Positions 51,889-61,251 of a stretch of 64,000 nt of DNA are shown in pieces; position 1 is the first letter of the stretch; each line of letters begins with the position of its first letter. A program made the position numbers and the translations under genes. The notes beneath the pieces were generated by a model, which had not been told where the DNA came from, searched no databases, and saw only the letters and a list, made by a program, of their open reading frames with translations. The DNA is from Actinopolymorpha sp. NPDC004070 (GTDB taxonomy: Bacteria; Actinomycetota; Actinomycetes; Propionibacteriales; Actinopolymorphaceae), in assembly GCF_040610475.1 (NCBI RefSeq), contig NZ_JBEXMJ010000011.1, positions 124,001-188,000 on the forward strand, given 5' to 3'.

Positions 51889-53175
51889 TCAGCCGAACAG
51901 CCGGTTGAGCTCTGCATTGGTGGTCTTCTCCGCCTTCGCGGCCTCCGCGACCGGGTCGGCGCCCTTCTTGATGATGTTGGTGAGCATGTCGCCGAACGCG
52001 GTGCCCATCTTCGGTGTCCAGGCCGGGTTGTCGGTGAAGCCGTTGTCCGCAGCGAGTTTCACCGCCTCGGCGGCCGCGCCGGACTGCAGCTTCTTCGCCT
52101 TCGCCGCAAGGCTCTTGCGCGGCGGGATGTGGAAGCCGTAGCTCAGGGACCAGTCCTCCTGGAAGTCGGTCTTGTCGATCCACAGCCAGCGGACGAACTT
52201 CTTGGCGGCCTCGACGTTCTTGCTCTTCGCCGAGACGAACTGCGTCCAGCCGCCGGAGTAGACCGCGTCCTTGCCCTGCGCGTCCAGCTTCGGGAACGCC
52301 ATCACGCCCACGTCGTCGCCGAACTTCTTCAGGATGGCGGGCATCGCCCACAGGCCGAGCCACTGCATCGCGGCGAGTTCGTTGATGAACGCACCCGGGT
52401 CGGTCCACTCGGTGGGCGCGCCGAGCAACAACGACTTGCTGGCGTAGAGCTCGTGCAGTTTGGAGTACGCCTCGAGGGCCCGCTCGCCGGTGAAGTTGGG
52501 CTTGTGGTCCTGGGTGAGGTAGGTGCCACCGGAGGAGTGCAACGCGGGCCCGCCCATGGCTAGGCCGCCGTCGTTGCCGGCGTACAGGCCCTTCATGTTC
52601 TTGTTGGTGAGGGCCTTCGCAGCGGTGATGAGCTCGTCGATCGTCGTCGGCGGCTTGAGTCCGGCCTTGTCCAGCAGGCTCTTGCGGTAGTAGATGAGCT
52701 GCGGGTCGTCGATCATCCGGATGCCGTAGAGCTTGCCGTCGACGGTGTTGGTGGTGATGTCGTTGGCGTTGAAGTCGTCCTTGACGTCGCTGATGATGTC
52801 GTCGAGGGGTACGACCTGCTTGCTCTGCACCATGGCGATGTTGAGCTGGCTCTCGAAGATGTCCGGGCCCTTGTCGGAGAGCAGTCCGGAGGCGAGCTTC
52901 GACGCGTAGTCCCCTGGTGTCCACTGCACGTTGACAGCTGCGTCCTTGTACGCCCTGGCGTACTTCAGCGCTGCTTCCTTCGTGCCGGTCTCGCCGTACT
53001 GGTGGTACCACTGTGACAACTGCGTGTTGCCACCCCCACCGCCACCGCCGCCACCCGCCGGACGTCCGGTGTTTCCGCCGCAGGCCGCGGCGAACGCGCC
53101 GAGGGCTGCGAGCCCACCTGTACGGCGCAGGAAGGTACGTCGGCTCCAGGCGCCGGCCGGCTGTGTCGGGGTCAT
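51889..53175 (-). CDS. ABC transporter sugar-binding lipoprotein, Tat-type signal
   Basis: The N-terminus has a twin-Arg motif (SRRTFLRRTGG) and the lipobox AFAAAC with Cys at residue 32, then a poly-Gly linker. The mature protein has family 1 features: LSDKGPDIFESQLNIAMVQS, DGKLYGIRMIDDPQLIYYRK, AMQWLGLWAMPAILKKFGDD and FVSAKSKNVEAAKKFVRWLW. It is first gene of the importer operon. Ligand unknown, probably an oligosaccharide. Confidence 0.94.
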   Translation of the reverse strand: MTPTQPAGAWSRRTFLRRTGGLAALGAFAAACGGNTGRPAGGGGGGGGGNTQLSQWYHQYGETGTKEAALKYARAYKDAAVNVQWTPGDYASKLASGLLSDKGPDIFESQLNIAMVQSKQVVPLDDIISDVKDDFNANDITTNTVDGKLYGIRMIDDPQLIYYRKSLLDKAGLKPPTTIDELITAAKALTNKNMKGLYAGNDGGLAMGGPALHSSGGTYLTQDHKPNFTGERALEAYSKLHELYASKSLLLGAPTEWTDPGAFINELAAMQWLGLWAMPAILKKFGDDVGVMAFPKLDAQGKDAVYSGGWTQFVSAKSKNVEAAKKFVRWLWIDKTDFQEDWSLSYGFHIPPRKSLAAKAKKLQSGAAAEAVKLAADNGFTDNPAWTPKMGTAFGDMLTNIIKKGADPVAEAAKAEKTTNAELNRLFG

Positions 53176-53737
53176 GCGAACACACCTCCGAGGAAGAAAC
53201 GCCAGCCGGATCGATCACAGCTGACGGCATACGTGCGTACTCCCGGTCACGTCGACCGACGCGGGAAAGCACGCTGACACTGCCGACGGCCCGTCGGCGA
53301 CATTAGTGATCTCCCACGTTGGAAAACAGTCGCAGTTGGCGGGAATGGCGTCAAGAGTTAAGTCGTTCGTGCACCGTTTCGTTGCACGCAACATGCACGA
53401 AAATGACGAACCCGGGCCGGGACGGCCCAGATCGCGGAGGCGGGCGATCTGGACCCTCCGAGCACGGGCTCGACGAGGGTGCCGGCACCGGGCGATGCGG
53501 CGGCCCGGCGGATGTGCGGTCGGTGCGTTGGTGCGGTTGCTGCGGCGGTGCGGGGCGTTCGGTGGTTCGAGGTGCGGCGGTGCGCGGGAACTTCCGGTGG
53601 TGCGATGCTGCCGGGTGCTGCGCTGCTGCGAACTTCTTCGAACTCCTTCGACTTTCGTCGTCGGGCGACTCCGCGGTCGGCGGTGCTACGGCGCGCGCCG
53701 CGCCTCGGCGTACCAGCCGATGATCGTATCGGCGTGG
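53176..53737. other. Long upstream region of the ABC importer
   Basis: No frame in these 560 bp looks coding. The first 230 bp upstream of the binding protein are AT-richer and contain the nested palindrome at 53366-53401. The rest is G-rich with many CGGTGC repeats and no gene that I can support. Confidence 0.5.
53366..53401. promoter_or_regulatory. Nested palindromes, candidate operator of the sugar importer
   Basis: Outer arms TTCGTGCA (53366-53373) and TGCACGAA (53394-53401) enclose an inner palindrome GTTGC-AC-GCAAC (53381-53392). The inner site resembles LacI-family operators. It lies about 190 bp before the binding-protein start. No LacI or other regulator gene is adjacent, so the regulator would act in trans. 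Confidence 0.5.
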
Positions 53738-53953
53738 CTACGGCGTCACCTCTTCCGGGCCGTACTCCCGTCCGGACTCGTCCATCCGGTCGTCGACCCA
53801 GTACGCCCCACCGAACCCACCGGTCCCCCCACTCACGCAGAAGACCAGCGGATCGCGGACCTGGCCCCTCCCGACGTCCGGGTCCGGCGCGGTGCACGAG
53901 GGCCCGGGAGACCCCTGTGCCGCGGCGAACTCGAACCCGTGTGGTTCCGGCAT
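53738..53953 (-). CDS. Small hypothetical protein (71 aa)
   Basis: A good GGAAGGCGG site lies just before the ATG. The peptide has a natural composition: EFAAAQGSPGPSCTAPDPDV, GRGQVRDPLVFCVSGGTGG, FGGAYWVDDRMDESGREYG. Two Cys are present. I recognise no family. It is isolated between the importer and the metal-efflux operon. Confidence 0.5.
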   Translation of the reverse strand: MPEPHGFEFAAAQGSPGPSCTAPDPDVGRGQVRDPLVFCVSGGTGGFGGAYWVDDRMDESGREYGPEEVTP

Positions 53954-54117
53954 TGACGCCGCCTTCCGATCTCGTGCTGTACCCCATGGTCACCTGCTCC
54001 AATGCCGGTCAGCACCGGTTTCCGCAAATTTGCCACCCAACTTGACGAGGGATCCCTCATGTACGAGACGGCTCCGCGCGGCGCGGCCGGGCAGCGCGCA
54101 CCGGCGCGGGCTGCGGG

Positions 54118-54230
54118 TTTTTCCGCGGAAGAATCGGGGGACAAACGAGCCCGGCGCGAGGCGCCGGCGCTTCCCGGCTCACGGATTCTCCCGGGAAGAG
54201 AATCGGCGAACTGCCGAGCCCGGCGCGAGG
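54118..54230. repeat. Imperfect 45-bp direct repeat
   Basis: Two copies of a block ending GAGCCCGGCGCGAGG lie at about 54118-54161 and 54185-54230. They share a TTCC(C/G)GGAAGA-like start and the identical 15-bp end. They sit in the 300-bp non-coding stretch downstream of the CDF gene; origin is unknown. Confidence 0.45.
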
Positions 54231-54257
54231 TGATGCGCGGCGCTCTGGCCGCGAGAG

Positions 54258-55199
54258 TCAGTCGTGTACCGGGCTCTCGTGCTCGCGGTGGGTGGCCGAC
54301 TCGATCTGGAACGTCGAGTGCTCCACGTCGAAGTGCCCGGCCAGGCAGGTGCACAGCGCGTCCAGCACTCGTCCGGTGTGGCCGCCGGCCATCGTCGCCT
54401 CGTCCACGACGACGTGCGCGGACAGGACGGGCAGGCCGGAGGTGATCGTCCAGGCATGCAGGTCGTGTACGTCCACCACACCGGGCACGTGCGTGATGTG
54501 GTGGCGTACGGCCTCGATGTCGACGCCGCGCGGCACCGCCTCCAGGAGAACGTCGATCGCCTCCCGCAACAACCCCCATGCCCGGGGCAGGATCATCAGT
54601 GCGACCAGACCGGAGGCGACCGCGTCCGCGCGCTGCCAGCCGGTCAGCGTGATGACCAGCGCCGCCACCACCACCGCGACCGACCCGAGCAGGTCTCCGA
54701 GGACCTCGAGGTAGGCACCGCGGAGGTTGAGGGAGTCCGACTGCGCCCGGTGGAGCAGCAGCAGGGACGCGGTGTTGGCGGCCAGGCCGACCAGCGCGAC
54801 CACCAGCATCAGCCCCGACTTCACCTCGGGCGGTTCGGACAGTCGCTGCACCGCCTCCACCAGGATGTACAGCGCGAGGCCGAAGAGGATCACCGAGTTG
54901 GTCGCGGCGGCCAGGATCTCCGCGCGTTGCCAGCCGAACGTCCGCCGGCTGGTCGGCGCGCGCTGGGCCAGCGTCACCGCCACCAGGGCGAGCACGATGC
55001 CGGCGGAGTCGGCCGCCATGTGGCCCGCGTCGGCGAGCAGCGCCAGCGAGCCCGAGGCGATGGCGCCGACGACCTGGACCATCAGGACCGACGCGGTGAA
55101 CGCCAGGACGAGCATCAGCCGGCGCCGGTGGCCGCCGGTCGCGGTCCCCCGCGGAGCGGCGTGGCCGTGCCCGTGGCCGTGCCCGTGTCCGGCGGCCAT
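54258..55199 (-). CDS. Cation diffusion facilitator (CDF) metal efflux protein
   Basis: A His-rich N-terminus (GHGHGHGHGHAAP) binds metal. Six membrane helices follow, with ASGSLALLADAGHMAADSAG (helix 2 metal site, DAGHMAAD) and SLNLRGAYLEVLGDLLGSVA (helix 5 site). A cytoplasmic ferredoxin-like domain ends the protein (VPGVVDVHDLHAWTITSG, LPVLSAHVVVDE). It exports Zn2+, Co2+ or Cd2+ in exchange for protons. It overlaps the ArsR stop (TGATG), so the two genes are one metal-responsive operon. Confidence 0.95.
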   Translation of the reverse strand: MAAGHGHGHGHGHAAPRGTATGGHRRRLMLVLAFTASVLMVQVVGAIASGSLALLADAGHMAADSAGIVLALVAVTLAQRAPTSRRTFGWQRAEILAAATNSVILFGLALYILVEAVQRLSEPPEVKSGLMLVVALVGLAANTASLLLLHRAQSDSLNLRGAYLEVLGDLLGSVAVVVAALVITLTGWQRADAVASGLVALMILPRAWGLLREAIDVLLEAVPRGVDIEAVRHHITHVPGVVDVHDLHAWTITSGLPVLSAHVVVDEATMAGGHTGRVLDALCTCLAGHFDVEHSTFQIESATHREHESPVHD

Positions 55200-55744
55200 C
55201 AGCTGGCCCCTTCCCCGCGCGGGGCCCGATGGCCGGTGCGACCGGGACGGTGCGCGCGGACCGGTCCGGACTCCTGCGTCCGCGCCGGCTCGTGTCCGCT
55301 GGCGGGAAGGCTCTCGTGCGGACGGGCCGAGCGAACGAAGCCGGGCGCCGGCTCAACGGAGCGGTCGCGTACGTCGGCCCGGTCGGGTACGCCGGCGTCC
55401 GCGCAGGTGGCCTGGTCGGCACCCTCGTTGACCACGGCCAGGAACTCCACCAGTGCGTGCGCGAGGTGCGGGCTGGCCAGGTCGTAACGGACCTGGCGGC
55501 CCTCCGGCGTGGCCGCCACCAGGCCGGATCCGCGCAGGAACGTGAGGTGGTTGGAGACATTCGGCCTGGTCAGGTCGAGCGTCTCGGCGAGCTGGGCCGG
55601 GTAGGCGGGCCCGGCGACCATGGCGAGCAGGATGCGGCACCGGGTGGGGTCGGCGATCGCCCGGCCGAGCCGGGACATCGCGTCGACGTCAGCCGGGCCG
55701 ATCGCGGCCTGCGGTCGACGGGGTTCGGGCGACGACGTGAGCAC
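55199..55744 (-). CDS. ArsR/SmtB-family metal-sensing repressor
   Basis: The winged helix-turn-helix reads AIADPTRCRILLAMVAGPAY, PAQLAETLDLTRPNVSNHLT and FLRGSGLVAATPEGRQVRYD. The Cys in DPTRCRIL and the later Cys (QATCADAG) are placed like those of CmtR, a Cd/Pb sensor, so a similar thiolate site is possible. A disordered Arg/Pro/Ser-rich tail of about 60 residues is unusual. It is first gene of the operon with the CDF transporter. Confidence 0.92.
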   Translation of the reverse strand: MLTSSPEPRRPQAAIGPADVDAMSRLGRAIADPTRCRILLAMVAGPAYPAQLAETLDLTRPNVSNHLTFLRGSGLVAATPEGRQVRYDLASPHLAHALVEFLAVVNEGADQATCADAGVPDRADVRDRSVEPAPGFVRSARPHESLPASGHEPARTQESGPVRAHRPGRTGHRAPRGEGAS

Positions 55745-55764
55745 GCAGTCAAGGTACAGCGCTC

Positions 55765-55787
55765 ACTGAATTAAGCAAATACTGAAT
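55765..55787. promoter_or_regulatory. AT-rich candidate operator of the ArsR-CDF operon
   Basis: Two direct copies of ACTGAAT (55765-55771 and 55781-55787) flank an AT-rich centre, TAAGCAAAT, about 20-45 bp before the ArsR start. This is the only AT-rich patch nearby and lies where the promoter and ArsR operator should be. Confidence 0.45.
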
Positions 55788-55871
55788 CGTCGCGTACGCC
55801 CGGGATCGGCCGGTACGCCGGTCGGGGACGAAGCGCCGGCCGGGAATCGAATGCCGGCCTCGGGAATCGGA

Positions 55872-56662
<791 letters not shown>

Positions 56663-56666
<4 letters not shown>

Positions 56667-57688
56667 GAGGCGTCCTGGCAGTCGATCAGCACCTTCATCA
56701 CACCGCCGCCGGACTCCAGCGCGTCGAACGCCGCGCTCGCACCGGACAGCGGGACCACCCGCGAGATCAGCTCCTTGGCCGGCACCTGCCGGTCGGCCAC
56801 CAGCTGGACGGCGTACTCGAAGTCGTCGCGGGCGTAGACCCGGGTGCCGAGGATGGAAAGCTCCCGCAGGAAGACCTGGTTGAGGTCGACCAGCCGGGGC
56901 TCGGAGTGGATGGCCACGACCACCATCCGGCCGCGTACGCCGAGCACGTCGGTGGCGGTCCGTACGCCGGCCGGCGCTCCGGACACCTCGAACGAGACGG
57001 GGGCGCCCGCGCCGGAGGTCCAGTCCGCGACGTACGCGCCGATGTCGGTGCGGCTCGGGTCGACGACGGTGAGACCGAGCGCTTCGGCCGTCGCCTGGCG
57101 GTGCGGGTCGAGCTCGAGGAGGACGACATCACTTCCCTGCGCCTGCGCGACCCGGGCGATCAGCACCCCGATCGGCCCGCCGCCCACGACGACGGCCTTC
57201 TCGCCGGGGGCAAGGCCGGACCGGCGTACGTCGTGCACCGCGACCGCCGTCGGCTCGACCAGCGCGGCGACGTCCAGCGGCAGGCCGGCGGGCAGTCCGA
57301 CCACGACGTCCGCGGGCACCGTCCAGCTCCCCTGCATGGCACCCGGGATGTCGACGCCGATGACCTTCAGCGTCTGGCACACGTGGGTGTGGCCGGCCCG
57401 GCACGCGGCGCAGGTGCCGCACCAGCGCAGCGGCATCACCGTCACCGGGTCGCCGACCTGCCGGCCCTCGACGCCCTCGCCCACGGCGGCGATCCGGCCG
57501 GACGACTCGTGGCCGAGCACCGCCTTGGCCGGCACGCGGTGGTCCATCGCGCCGTGCCGGATGTGCAGGTCGGTGCCGCAGATTCCGGCGTACGCCACCT
57601 CGATCTCGACCTCGCCCGGCCCGGGGGGAACCCGTTCGCGGTCCTCGACGATCAGGTTCGGGTCACCGGTGTACAGGGCCGCGCGCAT
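56663..57688 (-). CDS. Zinc-dependent alcohol/polyol dehydrogenase (MDR family)
   Basis: AYAGICGTDLHIRHGAMDHR carries the catalytic Zn Cys, GHESSGRIAAVGEGVEG the catalytic His/Glu, and CGTCAACRAGHTHVC the structural Zn Cys set. The Rossmann part is AVVVGGGPIGVLIARVAQAQ. Sorbitol-, threonine- or sugar-acid dehydrogenase-like. With the KduD-like SDR downstream it suggests a sugar-acid or polyol pathway; the substrate is inference. Confidence 0.92.
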
Positions 57689-57928
57689 GCGATCTCCTCC
57701 GCCGTCCGGGTGCGTTGCGTGTCGGTCCGGGGGTCACCTGCACCCCCGGTCGCGGTTGGAGTGCACCACACCGGCGCATTCCCGGCCAAGCCGGTGTCCG
57801 GCGCTGTTACGGGCCGCGCCGCCGGAGGGAGCGGGGGTAGCGGGAATGTTGACGCTTCAACTATCGTTCCTCGTGGCAGGACCGGCCGCCAGTCGGGCGG
57901 CAGGCCCCCACCGACCCAAGGAGTGACC

Positions 57929-58906
57929 ATGCCCGCGGTCAGCGTCGACAACATCCTCGTGCTGCCTCGCCTGCCCAAGGTCGACCCCGCGACCGTCACC
58001 GAGCGGAAGGTCTCGTCGGTGACGACCGCCCCGACCGGGTTCGAGGGCGAGGGCTTTCCGGTCCGCCGGGCGTTCGCCGGCGTCGACCTGAGCAAGCTCG
58101 ACCCGTTCATCCACATGGACCAGATGGGTGAGGTGGAGTACGCACCGGGTGAGCCCAAGGGAACGCCCTGGCACCCGCACCGCGGCTTCGAGACCGTGAC
58201 CTACATGATCGACGGCACGCTGCGCCACCAGGACTCCAACGGCGGCGGCGGCCTGATCAGCGACGGCGACACCCAGTGGATGACCGCCGGTGGCGGCCTC
58301 CTGCACATCGAGGCCCCGCCGGAGGAGGTCGTGATGAGCGGTGGCCTGTTCCACGGCTTCCAGCTGTGGGTCAACCTGCCGGGGCGGCTGAAGATGACCG
58401 CGCCGCGCTACCAGGACATCCACCGCGGCGACGTGGGCCTGGTCAGCTCCCACGACGGCGGCGCGCTGCTGCGCGTCATCGCCGGCGAGGTGGGCGGGCA
58501 CAAGGGCCCCGGCGTCACCCACACGCCGATCGCCCTGCTGCACGCGACCGTCTCCCCCGGCGCGCAGGTCAGGCTGCCGTGGCGGGCCGACTTCAACGCG
58601 CTGGTGTACGTCCTGAACGGCACCGGCACCGTCGGCGCCAACCGGCGCCCGATCCGCAGCGGCCAGCTCGCGGTGTTCGGTCCCGGTGACGTGGTGACGT
58701 TGGACGCCGACCAGAACCAGGAGAGCCGCAGCCCCGCGCTGGACGTGCTGGTCCTCGGCGGGCAGCCGATCCGGGAGCCGGTCGCGGCGTACGGCCCGTT
58801 CGTCATGAACACCCGGCAGGAGCTCCTGCAGGCCTTCGAGGACTTCCAGGCCGGCCGGCTGGGCACCATCCCGGCCCAGCCGCACCCTGGTCACGACGTG
58901 CTCTGA
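57929..58906 (+). CDS. Pirin-family protein
   Basis: Pirin landmarks: GFPVRRAFAGVDLSKLDPFI, HMDQMGEVEYAPGEPKGTPW, HPHRGFETVTYMIDGTLRHQ (cupin metal His and Glu), MTAGGGLLHIEAPPEE and a second cupin ending LDVLVLGGQPIREPVAAYGP. Bacterial pirins are metal-binding, with quercetinase-like or redox-sensor roles. The ATG follows AAGGAG. It is divergent from the dehydrogenase operon, which has a 240-bp gap upstream. Confidence 0.94.
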   Translation: MPAVSVDNILVLPRLPKVDPATVTERKVSSVTTAPTGFEGEGFPVRRAFAGVDLSKLDPFIHMDQMGEVEYAPGEPKGTPWHPHRGFETVTYMIDGTLRHQDSNGGGGLISDGDTQWMTAGGGLLHIEAPPEEVVMSGGLFHGFQLWVNLPGRLKMTAPRYQDIHRGDVGLVSSHDGGALLRVIAGEVGGHKGPGVTHTPIALLHATVSPGAQVRLPWRADFNALVYVLNGTGTVGANRRPIRSGQLAVFGPGDVVTLDADQNQESRSPALDVLVLGGQPIREPVAAYGPFVMNTRQELLQAFEDFQAGRLGTIPAQPHPGHDVL

Positions 58907-58953
58907 ACCTGAACGAGCCCGCCCGGCTCGCCTCTCCCGCTACGACCTTTCCG

Positions 58954-59889
58954 CTACGACCCTCGCCGGGTCGGCGCCCTCCGGGGCCGCCGGCCCGGCG
59001 AACTCGTTGCGGTCGCCAGCAGGCGTGCGGCCGGACCGCTGGGGTCGCGGCCGGGCAGCCACACCGCGCGGAACCGGCGTTCGAACCGCAGGTCGCGTAC
59101 GGCCACCGCCACCAGCCGTCCGTCGGAGAGCTCCGCGCCGACCGCGAGCGCGCTGAGCACACCCGGCCCCTCCCCGGCCATCACCGCTGCCTTGATCGCA
59201 GTGGTGGAGCCGAGCTCGAGACCGGTGTGGACACGGTGGCCCGCCACGGCGAGGCGGCGGACGAACACGTCCCGCGTACCCGACCCCTCCTCCCGCAGCA
59301 CCAGCCGGGCCGCGGCCAGCTCGTCCGGGCGCACCCCCGCCGCCCGCCGGGTCCACCGGTGGCCCGGCGCCACCACGACCAGCAGTTCGTCCGCACCGAC
59401 GGTGCGGGACCGCAGGCCCGTCGGGGCGGAGGTTCCCTCGACGAAGCCGAGGTCGGCGCGCCGGTCGCGAACCATCGCCGCGACCTGCTCGGAGTTGCCG
59501 ACCCGGAGCGCGACGTCCAGGTCGGGTTCGGCGGCGTGCAGCCGGGCCAGCCAGCCGGGCACGAGGTACTCCGCGACCGTCATCGACGCCGCCAGCCGTA
59601 GCCGACCGGACTGTTCCGCGCGCAGGGCGGCGACGCCGAGGGCGAGTTCGCGGGATGCTTCCAGGACGGGCCGGGCCCAGTCGACCACCGCGGCGCCGGC
59701 CGGGGTGAGCGTCGAACCGACCGTGGAGCGTTCGAGCAGGCGCAGCCCCAGGCGGCGTTCGAGTCCCCGCAGCCGCTGGCTCACCGCCGGCTGGCTGATG
59801 CCGTGCAGACCGGCCGCCTGCCGCAGGCTCCCGGTCTCCGCCACCGTGACCAGCAGGTGCAGCGTCGCGACCTCGGGGAGTTCGAGCAC
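58954..59889 (-). CDS. LysR-family transcriptional regulator
   Basis: The winged helix-turn-helix is HLLVTVAETGSLRQAAGLHG, ISQPAVSQRLRGLERRLGLR. The effector domain includes LRLAASMTVAEYLVPGWLAR and LVLREEGSGTRDVFVRRLAV. I choose GTG 59889 (LELPEVATLHLL) over an upstream ATG at 59916. It is divergent from the yeiH gene, the arrangement seen with yeiE-yeiH/CysB-like regulators of sulfite or sulfate metabolism. Confidence 0.9.
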   Translation of the reverse strand: MLELPEVATLHLLVTVAETGSLRQAAGLHGISQPAVSQRLRGLERRLGLRLLERSTVGSTLTPAGAAVVDWARPVLEASRELALGVAALRAEQSGRLRLAASMTVAEYLVPGWLARLHAAEPDLDVALRVGNSEQVAAMVRDRRADLGFVEGTSAPTGLRSRTVGADELLVVVAPGHRWTRRAAGVRPDELAAARLVLREEGSGTRDVFVRRLAVAGHRVHTGLELGSTTAIKAAVMAGEGPGVLSALAVGAELSDGRLVAVAVRDLRFERRFRAVWLPGRDPSGPAARLLATATSSPGRRPRRAPTRRGS

Positions 59890-59996
59890 ACCGCGAGCAT
59901 AGGCGTCCGGGCGCACGGCTATAAGTCGGCCTTATCACCTGCCCGGCAAACGACGGCTACCGCCGGCGCCCGCTGACCAGCATCGTGGGAACTGCA

Positions 59997-60063
59997 CCGG
60001 TAGGTCCGGAATCCGGTCGGCCAGGAGAACCGGTCGGCCTGGAAAACCAGTTGGCCGGAAACA
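59997..60063. repeat. Tandem array of 16-17-bp direct repeats upstream of yeiH
   Basis: Four contiguous units occur: 59997-60012 (CCGGTAGGTCCGGAAT), 60013-60029 (CCGGTCGGCCAGGAGAA), 60030-60046 (CCGGTCGGCCTGGAAAA) and 60047-60063 (CCAGTTGGCCGGAAACA). They fill the space between the divergent LysR and yeiH genes, just before the yeiH ribosome binding site. They may be iterated regulator sites. Confidence 0.75.
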
Positions 60064-60087
60064 GGAGATCGGAGAGAGAGGGGCAGC

Positions 60088-61233
60088 GTGGCCACGGATG
60101 TGCGGAACCCCACCGTCCAGGAACCCACCGCGCAGGTGGGTGCGGACAGGAAGCACGCCGCCGCGGCACCCCGCACGACAGCGCTCCTGGCGGGTCTCGC
60201 GGTCCTGACGATCCTGGCGACCGCGCTGGTGGCCACGGTCCTCGGCGGGCACGTCCCGGTGGTCGGCGCACCAGTGGTGGCGTTGGCGCTCGGCGTACTC
60301 CTCACCAGCACCTGCCCTCCGGTGGCCCGGCTGCGACCCCTGCTGGCGCGGATCGGGCGCTGGTGTCTACAGGCCGCCGTGGTCGTACTCGGCACCAGCC
60401 TGTCGCTACGGCAGATCGCCGACACCGGCCTGGCCTCGCTGCCGGTGCTGGCGGGGACGCTGGGCGTCGCTCTGGTCGCGACCCCGCTGCTGGGTCGCGC
60501 CCTCGGTGTCAACGGTGGCTTGCGCACGCTCGTCGGCGCCGGAACAGCGATCTGTGGAGCGTCCGCCATCGCCGCCACGGCAGGCGTCATCGCCGTCACC
60601 GAGGCCGAGATCGCCTACGCAGTCGCCACGATCTTCGCGTTCAACATCGCCGCCGTGGTGGTCTTCCCCGTCCTCGGCCACCTGCTCGACCTGTCCTCCG
60701 CGGGCTTCGGGCTGTGGGCGGGCAGCGCCGTCAACGACACGTCCTCGGTCGTGGCGGTGGGGTACGCGTTCGGTGCCGCCGCCGGGACCCACGCCGTGGT
60801 GGTGAAGCTGACCCGCACCCTCGCGATCGTCCCGCTCACGCTCGGTCTCGCGTTCGTCCAGGCACGTGCCGCCAGAGCCGCCGGCACCGGCGCCGGCACC
60901 GGCACCGGAGCAGGTGGTTCCACTTCGGGCGACGGGACGGCCACCCCCGGTCCGCGAGCGTTCCGGTTGCGACAGGTCGTACCCGCCTTCGTCGTACTGT
61001 TCGCCGTCGCCGCCGGCGCCAACAGCCTGGGGCTGGTGCCCGCGACCGTCCACGAACCGCTCGGCCACGTCGCGGCGTTCCTCGTGACGGCGGCACTCGC
61101 GGCGGTCGGACTCGGCACCCGGCTGGGCGAACTGCGCACGGCCGGGGCCCGGCCGCTGCTCCTCGGCGCGCTGCTGTGGGTGTGCGTCGCCGGCACTGCG
61201 CTGCTTCTCCAGGCCGCGACGGGCCAATGGTGA
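60088..61233 (+). CDS. YeiH-family putative sulfate exporter
   Basis: The 381-aa protein has about ten hydrophobic segments and the family motifs LVGAGTAICGASAIAATAGV, TEAEIAYAVATIFAFNIAAV and GLWAGSAVNDTSSVVAVGYA. A Gly/Thr-rich cytoplasmic loop (GTGAGTGTGAGGSTSG) is inserted between helices. The GTG start follows a purine-rich leader (GGAGAGAGAGG). Family role: export of sulfate or another anion; taurine catabolism links are known in other bacteria. Confidence 0.92.
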   Translation: MATDVRNPTVQEPTAQVGADRKHAAAAPRTTALLAGLAVLTILATALVATVLGGHVPVVGAPVVALALGVLLTSTCPPVARLRPLLARIGRWCLQAAVVVLGTSLSLRQIADTGLASLPVLAGTLGVALVATPLLGRALGVNGGLRTLVGAGTAICGASAIAATAGVIAVTEAEIAYAVATIFAFNIAAVVVFPVLGHLLDLSSAGFGLWAGSAVNDTSSVVAVGYAFGAAAGTHAVVVKLTRTLAIVPLTLGLAFVQARAARAAGTGAGTGTGAGGSTSGDGTATPGPRAFRLRQVVPAFVVLFAVAAGANSLGLVPATVHEPLGHVAAFLVTAALAAVGLGTRLGELRTAGARPLLLGALLWVCVAGTALLLQAATGQW

Positions 61234-61251
61234 CGGACAGAAACGCCGACG

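Noticed and set aside
53306..53956. Plus-strand 216-codon frame in the gap upstream of the sugar importer
   Set aside because: Arg/Gly/Cys-rich repeat translation without protein-like patterns; the small minus-strand frame at 53738-53953 is more convincing.
54002..54445. Repeat-coded peptide motifs suggesting a repetitive protein
   Set aside because: They arise from the imperfect DNA repeat in a non-coding stretch and run antisense into the CDF gene.
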